Shown here piece by piece: positions 43,712 through 52,732 of a stretch of 64,000 bases of DNA. Under the pieces are notes generated by a model. It did not search any database, had not been told where the DNA came from, and saw only the letters and a program-made list of their open reading frames with translations. The position numbers and the translations under genes are program-made. Source of the DNA: Streptomyces sp. M41(2017) (lineage in GTDB: Bacteria > Actinomycetota > Actinomycetes > Streptomycetales > Streptomycetaceae). Every line of letters starts with the position of its first letter. The first letter of the stretch is position 1. The DNA lies in the NCBI RefSeq assembly GCF_002078175.1, contig NZ_MWFK01000001.1, positions 4,774,001 through 4,838,000 of the forward strand, in the 5' to 3' direction.

Positions 43712-44401
43712 ATGGCCGCCCAGCGCAGCAGCGCACCTTCCGCCGCTCCCGCCCTGCCCTCACTGGGCGGGAAGCGGAGCAGCTATCGCGAGCGCGTGGC
43801 CGACGCGCTGCGGGCGGCCCTGATCGCGGGCGAACTGCGGGCCGGCGAGGTCTACTCGGCGCCCACGCTGGCGGCGCGCTTCGGTGTGTCGGCGACGCCG
43901 GTCCGCGAGGCGATGCTCGATCTGGCCAAGGAGGGACTGGTCGACACGGTGCCGAACAAGGGGTTCCGGGTCACCGCGGTCTCCGAGCGGCAGCTCGACG
44001 AGTACACGCACATCCGCTCCCTCGTCGAGATCCCCACGGTCGTGCGGCTGGCCACCACGGCGGACCCCGTCTCCCTGGAGGCCCTGCGTCCCGCGGCCCG
44101 GGAGATCGTGACCGCCGCGGCGGCCGGCGACCTCATCGCGTACGTGGAGGCGGACATCCGGTTCCACCTGGGCCTCCTCGCCCTCGCGGGCAACGCGCAC
44201 CTGGTGGAGGTCGTCGGCGACCTGAGGAAGCGCTCGCGCCTGTACGGGCTCACGGCGCTCGTCGAGGCGGGCCGGCTGGAGGCCTCGGCGGAGGAGCACC
44301 TGGAGCTTCTCGACGCCCTCCTGGACCGCGACGAGCAGGCGGTGCGCTCGGTGATGACCCGCCACCTGGGGCATGTCCGGGGGCTGTGGGCCGCTCCCTG
44401 A
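43712..44401 (+). CDS. GntR-family regulator (FCD) of the hydroxyproline island
   Basis: A 229-aa regulator: winged HTH with PTLAARFGVSATPVREAMLD and an all-helical FCD effector domain whose histidines and acids (DIRFHLGLLALAGN) form the typical metal/ligand site. ATG 43712 with GAGGAG. It closes the hydroxyproline gene run in the same direction, 106 bp after the epimerase. GTGACAT (43650-43656), part of the shared 16-bp element, precedes it, so it may regulate itself together with the catabolic genes. The inducer is probably a hydroxyproline isomer; this is inference. Confidence 0.88.
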   Translation: MAAQRSSAPSAAPALPSLGGKRSSYRERVADALRAALIAGELRAGEVYSAPTLAARFGVSATPVREAMLDLAKEGLVDTVPNKGFRVTAVSERQLDEYTHIRSLVEIPTVVRLATTADPVSLEALRPAAREIVTAAAAGDLIAYVEADIRFHLGLLALAGNAHLVEVVGDLRKRSRLYGLTALVEAGRLEASAEEHLELLDALLDRDEQAVRSVMTRHLGHVRGLWAAP

Positions 44402-44443
44402 GGGGTCGCCACATGGCCGTTCGTGAAATGGCCGGTCCATTAC

Positions 44444-44477
44444 GCAAGCAGCTTGCATTTCTTGCGCTATTCTTGCG
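44444..44477. promoter_or_regulatory. CTTGC-repeat operators overlapping the LacI gene start
   Basis: A GCAAG-CAG-CTTGC inverted repeat (44444-44456) is followed by two further CTTGCG copies (44461-44466, 44472-44477) at about 10-bp steps, ending three bases before the LacI ATG. CTTGC motifs resemble the MalR boxes known for Streptomyces maltose operons, from memory. Autoregulation by the LacI protein is likely. A CTTGCGG copy occurs also at 45548-45554 before the binding-protein gene. Confidence 0.65.
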
Positions 44478-44480
44478 GTC

Positions 44481-45479
44481 ATGACGCGACGACTTGCTCA
44501 GGTGGCGAAGAAGGTCGGGGTCAGCGAGGCCACGGTCAGCCGGGTGCTCAACGGCAAGCCCGGAGTCTCCGATTCCACCCGGCAGGCGGTTCTCTCCGCC
44601 CTGGACGTCCTCGGCTACGAGCGGCCGACCCAGTTGCGCGGCGAACGCGCGCGGCTCGTCGGGCTGGTCCTGCCCGAGCTGCAGAACCCGATCTTCCCGG
44701 CCTTCGCCGAAGTGATCGGCGGGGCGCTCGCCCAGCTCGGTCTCACGCCCGTGCTGTGCACGCAGACCAAGGGCGGAGTCTCCGAGGCGGACTATGTGGA
44801 ACTGCTGCTTCAGCAGCAGGTCTCGGGCGTGGTCTTCGCCGGCGGTCTCTACGCGCAGGCGGACGCTCCGCACGACCACTACCGGCAGCTCGCGGACCGC
44901 AACATTCCGGTGGTGCTGGTCAACGCGGCCATCGAACACCTCGGATTCCCCTGCGTCTCCTGCGACGACGCGGTCGCCGTCGAACAGGCCTGGCGCCATC
45001 TCGACTCCCTCGGCCACGAGCGCATCGGCCTCGTCCTCGGCCCCGGCGACCACATGCCCTCGGGCCGCAAGCTCGCCGCCGCGCGCGCCCTCGCGCCGCA
45101 CCTGCCCGACGAGCACGTCGCCCGGGCGATGTTCTCGCTGGAGGGCGGTCAGGCCGCGGCCACCCGGCTGCTCGACCGGGGCGTCACCGGGATCATCTGC
45201 GCGAGTGACCCGCTCGCGCTCGGCGCCGTACGGGCCGCCCGCCGCAAGGGACTCAGTGTGCCGGGCGAGATCTCCGTCGTCGGCTACGACGACTCGGCCT
45301 TCATGAACTGCACCGAACCCCCGCTGACCACCGTCCGCCAGCCGATCGAGGCGATGGGGCGCGCCGCGGTGGAACTGCTCAACGCGCAGATCGGCGGCAG
45401 CAGTGTGACGGCCGAAGAGCTCCTGTTCGAGCCGGAGTTGGTCGTGCGCGGGTCGACAGCGCAGGCCCCCCGCGGCTGA
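44481..45479 (+). CDS. LacI-family repressor of the alpha-glucan operon
   Basis: A 332-aa sugar-responsive repressor. N-terminal HTH RLAQVAKKVGVSEATVSRVL with hinge LNGKPGVSDSTRQAVL, followed by a periplasmic-binding-protein-like effector domain (LVGLVLPELQNPIFPAFAEV, GYDDSAFMNCTEPPLTTVRQ). ATG 44481. It precedes an ABC importer, GH13 and GH87 on the same strand and very probably represses them until an alpha-glucoside or nigero-oligosaccharide is present. It resembles the Streptomyces MalR/AglR type. Confidence 0.9.
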   Translation: MTRRLAQVAKKVGVSEATVSRVLNGKPGVSDSTRQAVLSALDVLGYERPTQLRGERARLVGLVLPELQNPIFPAFAEVIGGALAQLGLTPVLCTQTKGGVSEADYVELLLQQQVSGVVFAGGLYAQADAPHDHYRQLADRNIPVVLVNAAIEHLGFPCVSCDDAVAVEQAWRHLDSLGHERIGLVLGPGDHMPSGRKLAAARALAPHLPDEHVARAMFSLEGGQAAATRLLDRGVTGIICASDPLALGAVRAARRKGLSVPGEISVVGYDDSAFMNCTEPPLTTVRQPIEAMGRAAVELLNAQIGGSSVTAEELLFEPELVVRGSTAQAPRG

Positions 45480-45500
45480 AGTTTCCCGCAACCATACGCC

Positions 45501-45514
45501 ACAGGGATCCCTGT
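45501..45514. promoter_or_regulatory. 14-bp palindrome and AT-rich promoter region before the sugar-binding protein
   Basis: ACAGGGATCCCTGT is a perfect palindrome in the 167-bp gap between the LacI gene and the binding-protein gene. It is followed by an AT-rich stretch TGTCAAATAATTACAG (45519-45534), the best -10 region here, and by a CTTGCGG half-operator (45548-45554). It could terminate the LacI transcript or act as an operator. Confidence 0.5.
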
Positions 45515-45646
45515 CGCTGTCAAATAATTACAGATTCTGCGCGACATCTTGCGGACGGATGTCGTCGGTGCTTGAGTGTGCGGCGCCAGAACACGGCGGC
45601 GCGCCCGCCGTGGGCCTTCCTCGCTCCAGCCCGAAGGGGTCCACCA

Positions 45647-47002
45647 ATGAGAAGCACCGGGTTCCGCCGTACCTTCGTCACGCTCATGGCGTCGTCCGTC
45701 GTGCTCAGCGCCGCCGCGTGCGGTTCGAGCGACGACGACGGCAAGGCGGCCGACGGAAAGACCCGTATCACCGTCAACTGCGAGCCGCCCAAGAGCGCCA
45801 AGGTCGACCGCTCGTTCTTCGACGCCGACACCAAGGCCTTCGAGAAGGCCAACCCGAACATCGACGTCGTCAGCCACGACGCGTTCCCCTGTCAGGACCC
45901 GAAGACCTTCGACGCCAAGCTCGCCGGCGGCCAGATGGAGGACGTGTTCTACACGTACTTCACCGACGCCAAGCACGTCGTCGACGTCAACCAGGCCGCC
46001 GACATCACGAGTTACGTCAAGGACCTGAAGAGCTACAGCACCATCCAGCAGCAGCTGCGCGACATCTACACCGTGGACGGCAAGATCTACGGCGTCCCGC
46101 GCACCGGCTACTCGATGGGCCTCATCTACAACAAGGCGCTCTTCAAGAAGGCCGGCCTCGACCCCGACAAGCCCCCGGCCACCTGGGAGGAGCTGCGCGC
46201 GGACGCCAAGAAGATAGCCGCGCTCGGCAAGGGCACCGTCGGCTACGCCGATTACAGCGCCCAGAACCAGGGCGGCTGGCACTTCACCGCCGAGCTCTAC
46301 TCGCAGGGCGGCGACGTCGTCAGTGAGGACGGCAAGAAGGCCAACATCGACACCGCCGAGGGCAAGGCCGTCCTGCAGAACCTCAAGGACATGCGCTGGA
46401 GCGACAACTCCATGGGCAGCAAGCAACTGCTGGTCATCAACGACGTCCAGCAGATGATGGGCTCCGGCAAGCTCGGCATGTACCTCTCCGCGCCCGACAA
46501 CATCCCGATCCTGGTCAAGGAGAAGGGCGGCAACTACAAGGACCTCGGCCTGGCTCCGATGCCCGGCGGCAAGGGCACGCTCATCGGCGGCGACGGCTAC
46601 ATGTTCAACAAGAAGGACACGCCGGCCCAGATCAAGGCGGGCCTCAAGTGGCTCGACTCCATGTTCCTGACGCCCGGCGACGGCTTCCTCGGTGACTACG
46701 CCCGCGCCAAGCAGAACAACGCCCCGGTCGGCCTGCCCGAGCCGCGCCTGTTCACCGGCGCCGCGGACGCCAAGGACCAGGAGGTCAAGAAGGCGAACGC
46801 GAACGTGCCGGTGGAGAACTACCAGGCCTTCCTCGACGGCAACCAGAGCCTCGACATGAAGATCGAGCCGCCGCAGGCCCAGCAGATCTACTCCGTCCTC
46901 GACGGCGCGGTGTCCGCGGTCCTCACCAAGAAGGACGCCGATATCGACCAGCTCCTCAAGGACGCCTCCGGAAAGATCGACTCCATCCTGGCCCGAGGCT
47001 GA
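45647..47002 (+). CDS. Sugar ABC transporter substrate-binding lipoprotein
   Basis: A 451-aa extracellular solute-binding protein of the family that binds maltose and alpha-glucosides. Lipobox AAAC (Cys25), then a Ser/Asp linker. Body features: PNIDVVSHDAFPCQDPKTFD, GVPRTGYSMGLIYNKALFKK, and PATWEELRADAKKIAAL. ATG 45647 with GAAGGGG eight bases upstream; earlier in-frame codons would include promoter sequence. It leads the operon of two permeases, GH13 and GH87. No ATPase gene is present: in Streptomyces a shared MsiK ATPase usually serves such importers. Confidence 0.92.
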   Translation: MRSTGFRRTFVTLMASSVVLSAAACGSSDDDGKAADGKTRITVNCEPPKSAKVDRSFFDADTKAFEKANPNIDVVSHDAFPCQDPKTFDAKLAGGQMEDVFYTYFTDAKHVVDVNQAADITSYVKDLKSYSTIQQQLRDIYTVDGKIYGVPRTGYSMGLIYNKALFKKAGLDPDKPPATWEELRADAKKIAALGKGTVGYADYSAQNQGGWHFTAELYSQGGDVVSEDGKKANIDTAEGKAVLQNLKDMRWSDNSMGSKQLLVINDVQQMMGSGKLGMYLSAPDNIPILVKEKGGNYKDLGLAPMPGGKGTLIGGDGYMFNKKDTPAQIKAGLKWLDSMFLTPGDGFLGDYARAKQNNAPVGLPEPRLFTGAADAKDQEVKKANANVPVENYQAFLDGNQSLDMKIEPPQAQQIYSVLDGAVSAVLTKKDADIDQLLKDASGKIDSILARG

Positions 47003-47010
47003 CACCGTTC

Positions 47011-47982
47011 ATGAAGACCGCATCGAAGCCCCCCGCAGCGTTCCCTCCGGCCGCCGTCGGCGCGCCGGAGGCGCCGCGGTCGGCAGGACGCCGGCCCGGG
47101 ACCCCCTGGCGCCGGCGCCTGGCCGACCAGGCCCGCGCCTACGCGTTCCTCATCGGCGGTGTGCTCTGCTTCGTCCTGTTCTCCTGGTACCCGGCGATCC
47201 GCGCGGTCGTGATCGCCTTCCAGAAGTACACGCCCGGCAGCGGCGGTGAATGGGTCGGCACCGCCAACTTCACCCGGGTCTTCCACGACCCGGAGTTCAC
47301 CGCCGCCTGGCGCAACACCCTCACCTTCACCGTGATCGCCCTCCTCATCGGCTTCGCGGTCCCCTTCGTACTGGCGCTGGTCCTCAACGAACTGCGGCAC
47401 GCGAAGGCCTTCTTCCGCGTCGTGGTCTATCTGCCGGTGATGATCCCGCCGGTGGTCAGCGCCCTGCTGTGGAAGTGGTTCTACGATCCCGGAGCGGGCC
47501 TCGCCAACGAGGCGCTGCGCTTCCTGCACCTGCCGACCTCCAACTGGTCGAACGGCGCCGACACCGCACTCGTCTCGCTGGTCATCGTGGCCACCTGGGC
47601 CAACCTCGGCGGCACCGTCCTCATCTACCTCGCCGCGCTGCAGAGCATCCCCGGCGAGCTGTACGAGGCGGCCGAGCTGGACGGCGCGAGCCTCCTCCAG
47701 CGCGTCCGGCACGTGACGATCCCGCAGACCCGCTTCATCATCCTGATGCTGATGCTGCTGCAGATCATCGCCACCATGCAGGTGTTCACGGAACCGTTCG
47801 TGATCACCGGCGGCGGCCCCGAGGACAAGACGGTCACGGTGCTCTACCTGATCTACAAGTACGCCTTCCTCTACAACGACTTCGGAGGGGCCTGCGCGCT
47901 CAGCGTCATGCTGCTCGTCCTGCTGAGCGCCTTCTCCGCGGTGTACCTGAGGCTGACCCGCTCGGAAGGGGACGACGCATGA
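47011..47982 (+). CDS. Sugar ABC transporter permease (MalF/AglF-like)
   Basis: A 323-aa permease with about six helices (AFLIGGVLCFVLFSWYPAIR, LTFTVIALLIGFAVPFVLAL, VVVYLPVMIPPVVSALLWKW, ALVSLVIVATWANLGGTVLI, ILMLMLLQIIATMQVFTE, ALSVMLLVLLSAFSAVYLR). The EAA loop is YEAAELDGASLLQRVRHVTI. It starts eight bases after the lipoprotein stop and overlaps the next permease by four (ATGA). Confidence 0.92.
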   Translation: MKTASKPPAAFPPAAVGAPEAPRSAGRRPGTPWRRRLADQARAYAFLIGGVLCFVLFSWYPAIRAVVIAFQKYTPGSGGEWVGTANFTRVFHDPEFTAAWRNTLTFTVIALLIGFAVPFVLALVLNELRHAKAFFRVVVYLPVMIPPVVSALLWKWFYDPGAGLANEALRFLHLPTSNWSNGADTALVSLVIVATWANLGGTVLIYLAALQSIPGELYEAAELDGASLLQRVRHVTIPQTRFIILMLMLLQIIATMQVFTEPFVITGGGPEDKTVTVLYLIYKYAFLYNDFGGACALSVMLLVLLSAFSAVYLRLTRSEGDDA

Positions 47983-48854
47983 GCACGCGCACCCTGGTCT
48001 CCCCGCTCACCCTGGCCCGCCCGCGCGGCAAGGCCGTCTACTGGACCGTCTTCTGCGGCGTCGTCCTGCTCTTCGCGCTGGCCTTCCTGTTCCCCGTCTA
48101 CTGGATGGTGACCGGCGCCATGAAGTCGCCGGACGAGGTGACGCGTACACCGCCGACCCTCGTCCCCGACACGTGGCACCTGTCCGGCTACACCGACGCG
48201 TGGGACCTGATGGACCTGCCCACGCACCTGTGGAACACGGTCGTCCAGGCGGCGGGGGCCTGGATCCTCCAGCTCGTCTTCTGCACCGCCGCCGCGTACG
48301 CCCTCTCCAAGCTGAAGCCGGCCTTCGGCAAGGTGATCCTCGGCGGCATCCTCGCCACCCTGATGGTCCCGGCGCAGGCCCTGGTCGTACCGAAGTACCT
48401 GACGGTCGCCGACCTGCCCCTCATCCACACCAGTCTGCTGAACGACCCGCTCGGCATCTGGCTGCCGGCCGTCGCCAACGCCTTCAACCTCTATCTCCTC
48501 AAACGCTTCTTCGACCAGATCCCGCGCGACGTCCTGGAGGCCGCCGAGATCGACGGCGCCGGGAAACTGCGCACCTTGTGGTCGATCGTGCTGCCGATGT
48601 CCCGGCCCGTCCTCGGCGTCGTGTCGATCTTCGCCCTGGTCGCCGTGTGGCAGGACTTCCTCTGGCCGCTGATGGTCTTCTCCGACACCGACAAACAGCC
48701 GATCAGCGTGGCACTCGTCCAGCTGTCGCAGAACATCCAACTGACCGTGCTCATCGCCGCGATGGTCATCGCGAGCATCCCCATGGTCGTGATGTTCCTG
48801 GTCTTCCAACGGCACATCATCGCCGGGATCAGCGCGGGCAGCACCAAGGGCTGA
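47979..48854 (+). CDS. Sugar ABC transporter permease (MalG/AglG-like)
   Basis: A 291-aa permease with about six helices (AVYWTVFCGVVLLFALAFLF, AGAWILQLVFCTAAAYAL, GGILATLMVPAQALVV, IFALVAVWQDFLWPLMVF, LTVLIAAMVIASIPMVVMFL). The EAA loop is DVLEAAEIDGAGKLRTLW. Translationally coupled to the previous permease. With it, it forms the channel for imported oligosaccharides. Confidence 0.92.
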   Translation: MSTRTLVSPLTLARPRGKAVYWTVFCGVVLLFALAFLFPVYWMVTGAMKSPDEVTRTPPTLVPDTWHLSGYTDAWDLMDLPTHLWNTVVQAAGAWILQLVFCTAAAYALSKLKPAFGKVILGGILATLMVPAQALVVPKYLTVADLPLIHTSLLNDPLGIWLPAVANAFNLYLLKRFFDQIPRDVLEAAEIDGAGKLRTLWSIVLPMSRPVLGVVSIFALVAVWQDFLWPLMVFSDTDKQPISVALVQLSQNIQLTVLIAAMVIASIPMVVMFLVFQRHIIAGISAGSTKG

Positions 48855-48893
48855 CGCCTGTACGTGACCTCCTCGAACGAAAGGCATCGCACC

Positions 48894-50495
48894 GTGGGAC
48901 AGCCCCGCCCTGCCCGAAATCAGTCCGCGTGGTGGCGATCCGCCGTCATCTACCAGGTGTACGTCCGCAGCTTCTCGGACGGCGACGGCGACGGCACCGG
49001 CGACCTCGCGGGTGTCCGCGCCAGACTTCCCTATCTCGCCGAACTCGGCGTGGACGCACTGTGGTTCAACCCCTGGTACCGCTCGCCCATGGCCGACGGC
49101 GGCTACGACGTCGCCGACTACCGCTCCATCGACCCGGCCTTCGGGACGCTCGCCGAGGCGGAGAAGCTCATCGCCGAGGCCCGTGAACTGGGCATCCGCA
49201 CCCTGGTCGACATCGTGCCCAACCACGTGTCCGACCAGCACCCGTGGTTCCAGGCGGCCCTCGCGGGCGGCCCGGAACGCGACCTGTTCCACTTCCGCCC
49301 CGGCCGCGGCGAGAACGGCGAACTCCCGCCCAACGACTGGCCCTCCCAGTTCGCCGGCTCCACCGAACCCGTGTGGACCCGGCTGCCCGACGGCGACTGG
49401 TACCTCCACCTCTTCACCCCCGAGCAGCCGGACCTCAACTGGGACCACCCGGCCGTCCGGCAGGAGCACGAGGAGATCCTCCGCTTCTGGTTCGACCGGG
49501 GCGTCGCGGGCGTCCGCATCGACTCGGCCGCGCTGCTCGCCAAGGACCCCGAGCTGCCGGACTACGTCGAGGGCGTCGACCCGAACCCGTACGTCGACCG
49601 CGACGACCTGCACGACATCTACCGCTCCTGGCGGTCGGTCGCCGACGCCTACGACGGGGTCTTCGTCGGCGAGGTCTGGCTCCCCGACACCGAGCGCTTC
49701 GCCCGCTACCTGCGTCCGGACGAGCTGCACACCGCGTTCAACTTCTCCTTCCTGTCCTGCCCCTGGGACGCGGCACGGCTGCGTACCTCCATCGACGACA
49801 CCCTCGCGGAGCACGCGCCCGTCGGGGCGCCGGCCACCTGGGTGCTGTGCAACCACGATGTGACCCGCACGGTCACCCGCTACGGCCGCACCGAGACCGG
49901 CTTCGAGTTCACCGCCAAGGCCTTCGGCACCCCCACCGATCTCGCCCTCGGCACCCGAAGGGCCCGGGCCGCCGCCCTGCTCTCGCTCGCCCTGCCCGGC
50001 TCCGTGTACGTCTACCAGGGCGAGGAACTCGGCCTGCCCGAGGTCGAACTGCCGCTGGAGAGCATCCAGGACCCGATGTACCTCCGCTCCGGCGGAACCG
50101 ACCCGGGCCGCGACGGATGCCGGGTGCCCCTGCCCTGGCAGGCCGAGGCGCCGCACGCCGGGTTCGGCGGCGACCCGTGGCTCCCGCAACCCGCCGACTG
50201 GCCCGCCTACGCGGCCGACCGGCAGGCCGAGGACCCCGACTCGATGCTGAGCCTGTACCGGACCGCCCTCGGCATCCGCCGCGCCGAACCCGGATTCGGC
50301 GACGGCCCGCTCACCTGGCTGCCCGCACCCGAGGGCGTCCTCGCCTTCGCCCGCACCGACGGCCTGCTCTGCGTCGTCAACCTGGCCGACGGACCGGTCG
50401 AACTCCCGGAGCACTCCGAACTCCTGCTCGGCAGCGCCGCGCTGGACGCGGACGGATTCCTCCCACCGGACACGGCGGTGTGGCTGCGCGCCTGA
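48894..50495 (+). CDS. GH13 alpha-glucosidase / oligo-1,6-glucosidase-like
   Basis: A 533-aa intracellular GH13 enzyme (no signal peptide) that would hydrolyse imported alpha-oligosaccharides. Conserved regions: region I DIVPNHVSDQHPW, region II GVRIDSAALL with nucleophile Asp210, region III VGEVWLPDTE with acid/base Glu260, and region IV LCNHDVTR with Asp322. GTG 48894 with AAAGG nine bases upstream. It follows the permease gene after 39 bp. Bond specificity (1,4, 1,6 or 1,3) cannot be read from sequence; the GH87 partner points to nigero-type alpha-1,3 linkages. Confidence 0.91.
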   Translation: MGQPRPARNQSAWWRSAVIYQVYVRSFSDGDGDGTGDLAGVRARLPYLAELGVDALWFNPWYRSPMADGGYDVADYRSIDPAFGTLAEAEKLIAEARELGIRTLVDIVPNHVSDQHPWFQAALAGGPERDLFHFRPGRGENGELPPNDWPSQFAGSTEPVWTRLPDGDWYLHLFTPEQPDLNWDHPAVRQEHEEILRFWFDRGVAGVRIDSAALLAKDPELPDYVEGVDPNPYVDRDDLHDIYRSWRSVADAYDGVFVGEVWLPDTERFARYLRPDELHTAFNFSFLSCPWDAARLRTSIDDTLAEHAPVGAPATWVLCNHDVTRTVTRYGRTETGFEFTAKAFGTPTDLALGTRRARAAALLSLALPGSVYVYQGEELGLPEVELPLESIQDPMYLRSGGTDPGRDGCRVPLPWQAEAPHAGFGGDPWLPQPADWPAYAADRQAEDPDSMLSLYRTALGIRRAEPGFGDGPLTWLPAPEGVLAFARTDGLLCVVNLADGPVELPEHSELLLGSAALDADGFLPPDTAVWLRA

Positions 50496-50548
50496 CGCCG
50501 CCGGACCGCGCACCGCTGCCCCCACCCCCACCTCGAAGGGATCAGCAC

Positions 50549-52732
50549 ATGCACAGCAGCACTGCCGGACGCGTCGGACGCGTGCCCCTCGCCTGCGCCG
50601 CGGCCGTCGCCCTCGCCGCCGGGACGCTCGCCGCCACCACGGCCCACGCCGCGGTGGCGGCGGCCGGCGCGAGTCTCCCCTTCACCTCGGTCGAGGCGGA
50701 GTCGGCCACCACGACGGGTACGAGGATCGGCCCCGACTACACCCAGGGCAGCCTCGCCTCGGAGGCCTCCGGCCGGCAGGCCGTCCGCCTGTCCGCGGGC
50801 CAGCGCGTCGAGTTCACCGCCCCGCGCGCGGCCAACGCCGTGAACGTCTCCTACAGCGTCCCCGACGGGCAGTCGGGGACGCTCGAGGTGTATGTCAACG
50901 GAACCAGGATCCCCAAGACGCTCCCGGTCACCTCCAAGTACTCCTACGTGGACACGTCCTGGATCGCCGGCGCCAAGCAGCACCACTTCTTCGACAACGC
51001 CCGGCTGCTCCTGGGCCAGAACGTCCAGGCGGGCGACAAGATCGCCTTCCAGGCCGCCTCGACCCAGGTCACCGTCGACGTGGCGGACTTCGAACAGGTC
51101 GCCGCCGCCGCGGCCCGGCCCGCGGGATCGGTGTCCGTCACCGACAAGGGCGCGGACCCCAGCGGGCAGGGCGACTCCACCCAGGCCTTCCGGGACGCCA
51201 TCTCCGCCGCCCAGGGCGGCGTCGTGTGGATCCCGCCGGGCGACTACCGGGTGACGTCCTCGCTCAGCGGCGTCCAGAACGTGACCCTCCAGGGCGCCGG
51301 CGGCTGGTACTCCGTCGTCCACGCGTCCCGCTTCATCGACCAGGGCGGCTCCTCCGGCGGTGTCCACCTCAAGAACTTCGCCGTCATCGGCGAGGTCACC
51401 GAGCGCGTCGACTCCAACCCGGACAACTTCGTCAACGGCTCCCTCGGACCCGGCAGTTCGGTCTCCGGGATGTGGATCCAGCACCTCAAGGTCGGCCTCT
51501 GGCTGACCGGCAACAACGACAACCTCGTGGTGGAGAACAACCGCATCCTCGACACCACCGCCGACGGCCTCAACCTCAACGGCAACGCGCACGGCGTCCG
51601 CGTGAGCAACAACTTCCTGCGCAACCAGGGGGACGACTCGCTCGCCATGTGGTCGCTGAACGGCGCCGACAGCAACTCCAGCTTCGAGAGCAACACCATC
51701 TCGCAGCCCAACCTCGCCAACGGCATCGCGATCTACGGCGGCACCGACATCAGCGTCAAGAACAACCTGGTGTCCGACACCAACGCCCTCGGCAGCGGCA
51801 TCGCCGTCTCCAACCAGAAGTTCCTCGACCCCTTCTCCCCGCTCGCCGGCACCATCACCGTCGACGGCAACACCCTGGTACGCACCGGGGCGGTCAACCC
51901 CAACTGGGGCCACCCGATGGGCGCGCTGCGGGTCGACTCCTACGACAGCGCGATCAACGCGAGCGTCGACATCACCGACACGACCATCACCGACAGTCCG
52001 TACAGCGCCTTCGAGTTCGTCTCCGGCGGCGGCCGCGGATACGCGACGTCCCGCATCAACGTGACCGGGGCGACCGTGAAGAACACCGGGACGGTCGTCG
52101 TCCAGGCCGAGACACCGGGCTCCGCGAAGTTCAGCAACGTCCAGGCCACCGGCGTCGGCGCGGCCGGCATCTACAACTGCCCCTACCCGAGCGGCTCGGG
52201 CACCTTCACCCTCACCGACGGCGGAGGCAACTCCGGCTGGAGCAGCACCTGGTCGAACTGCTCGGCCTGGCCGCAGCCCGGACAGGGAACCCCGCCGCCG
52301 GACCAGAACGCCAACCTGGCCAAGGGCCGGCCGGCCACCGCCACCGGCTCCCAGGACGTCTACACCCCCGGCAGAGCCGTCGACGGGGACGCCAACAGCT
52401 ACTGGGAGTCGAGCAACAACGCCTTCCCGCAGGCCCTCACGGTGGACCTCGGCTCCGCCCAGGCGGTCCGTCGCGTCGTCCTGAAGCTGCCGCCCGCCAC
52501 GGCCTGGGCCGCCCGCACCCAGACCCTGTCCGTGCTGGGCAGCACGGACGGCTCCGGCTACTCCACGGTGGCCGGCTCGCAGGGCTACCGCTTCGACCCG
52601 GCAAGCGGCAACACCGTGACGATCCCGCTGCCGGCCGGCACGAGCCTACGCTACCTCCGGCTGAACGTCACGGCGAACACCGGCTGGCCCGCGGCGCAGC
52701 TCAGCGAAGTGGAGGCGTATCCGTCCTCGTGA
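50549..52732 (+). CDS. Secreted GH87 alpha-1,3-glucanase / mycodextranase with CBM32
   Basis: A 727-aa secreted enzyme: signal peptide (cleavage near TAHAA), an N-terminal CBM35-like carbohydrate-binding module (about 46-190), a right-handed beta-helix (about 195-560) and a C-terminal F5/8-type discoidin CBM32 module (about 590-727) after a Pro/Gly linker. Asp339 (in TADGLNLNGN), Asp362 and Asp363 (in RNQGDDSLAMWS) have the n, n+23, n+24 spacing I recall for the three catalytic aspartates of GH87. Substrate: alpha-1,3-glucan (fungal wall, nigeran). ATG 50549 with GAAGGG. Its 3' end overlaps a convergent ABC gene by 32 bp. Confidence 0.9.
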   Translation: MHSSTAGRVGRVPLACAAAVALAAGTLAATTAHAAVAAAGASLPFTSVEAESATTTGTRIGPDYTQGSLASEASGRQAVRLSAGQRVEFTAPRAANAVNVSYSVPDGQSGTLEVYVNGTRIPKTLPVTSKYSYVDTSWIAGAKQHHFFDNARLLLGQNVQAGDKIAFQAASTQVTVDVADFEQVAAAAARPAGSVSVTDKGADPSGQGDSTQAFRDAISAAQGGVVWIPPGDYRVTSSLSGVQNVTLQGAGGWYSVVHASRFIDQGGSSGGVHLKNFAVIGEVTERVDSNPDNFVNGSLGPGSSVSGMWIQHLKVGLWLTGNNDNLVVENNRILDTTADGLNLNGNAHGVRVSNNFLRNQGDDSLAMWSLNGADSNSSFESNTISQPNLANGIAIYGGTDISVKNNLVSDTNALGSGIAVSNQKFLDPFSPLAGTITVDGNTLVRTGAVNPNWGHPMGALRVDSYDSAINASVDITDTTITDSPYSAFEFVSGGGRGYATSRINVTGATVKNTGTVVVQAETPGSAKFSNVQATGVGAAGIYNCPYPSGSGTFTLTDGGGNSGWSSTWSNCSAWPQPGQGTPPPDQNANLAKGRPATATGSQDVYTPGRAVDGDANSYWESSNNAFPQALTVDLGSAQAVRRVVLKLPPATAWAARTQTLSVLGSTDGSGYSTVAGSQGYRFDPASGNTVTIPLPAGTSLRYLRLNVTANTGWPAAQLSEVEAYPSS

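Noticed and set aside
47871..50531. An 886-codon open frame on the minus strand opposite the permease, GH13 and related genes
   Set aside because: It is antisense to complete, motif-bearing genes and its product has no recognisable domain. Long antisense frames are common in GC-rich coding DNA.
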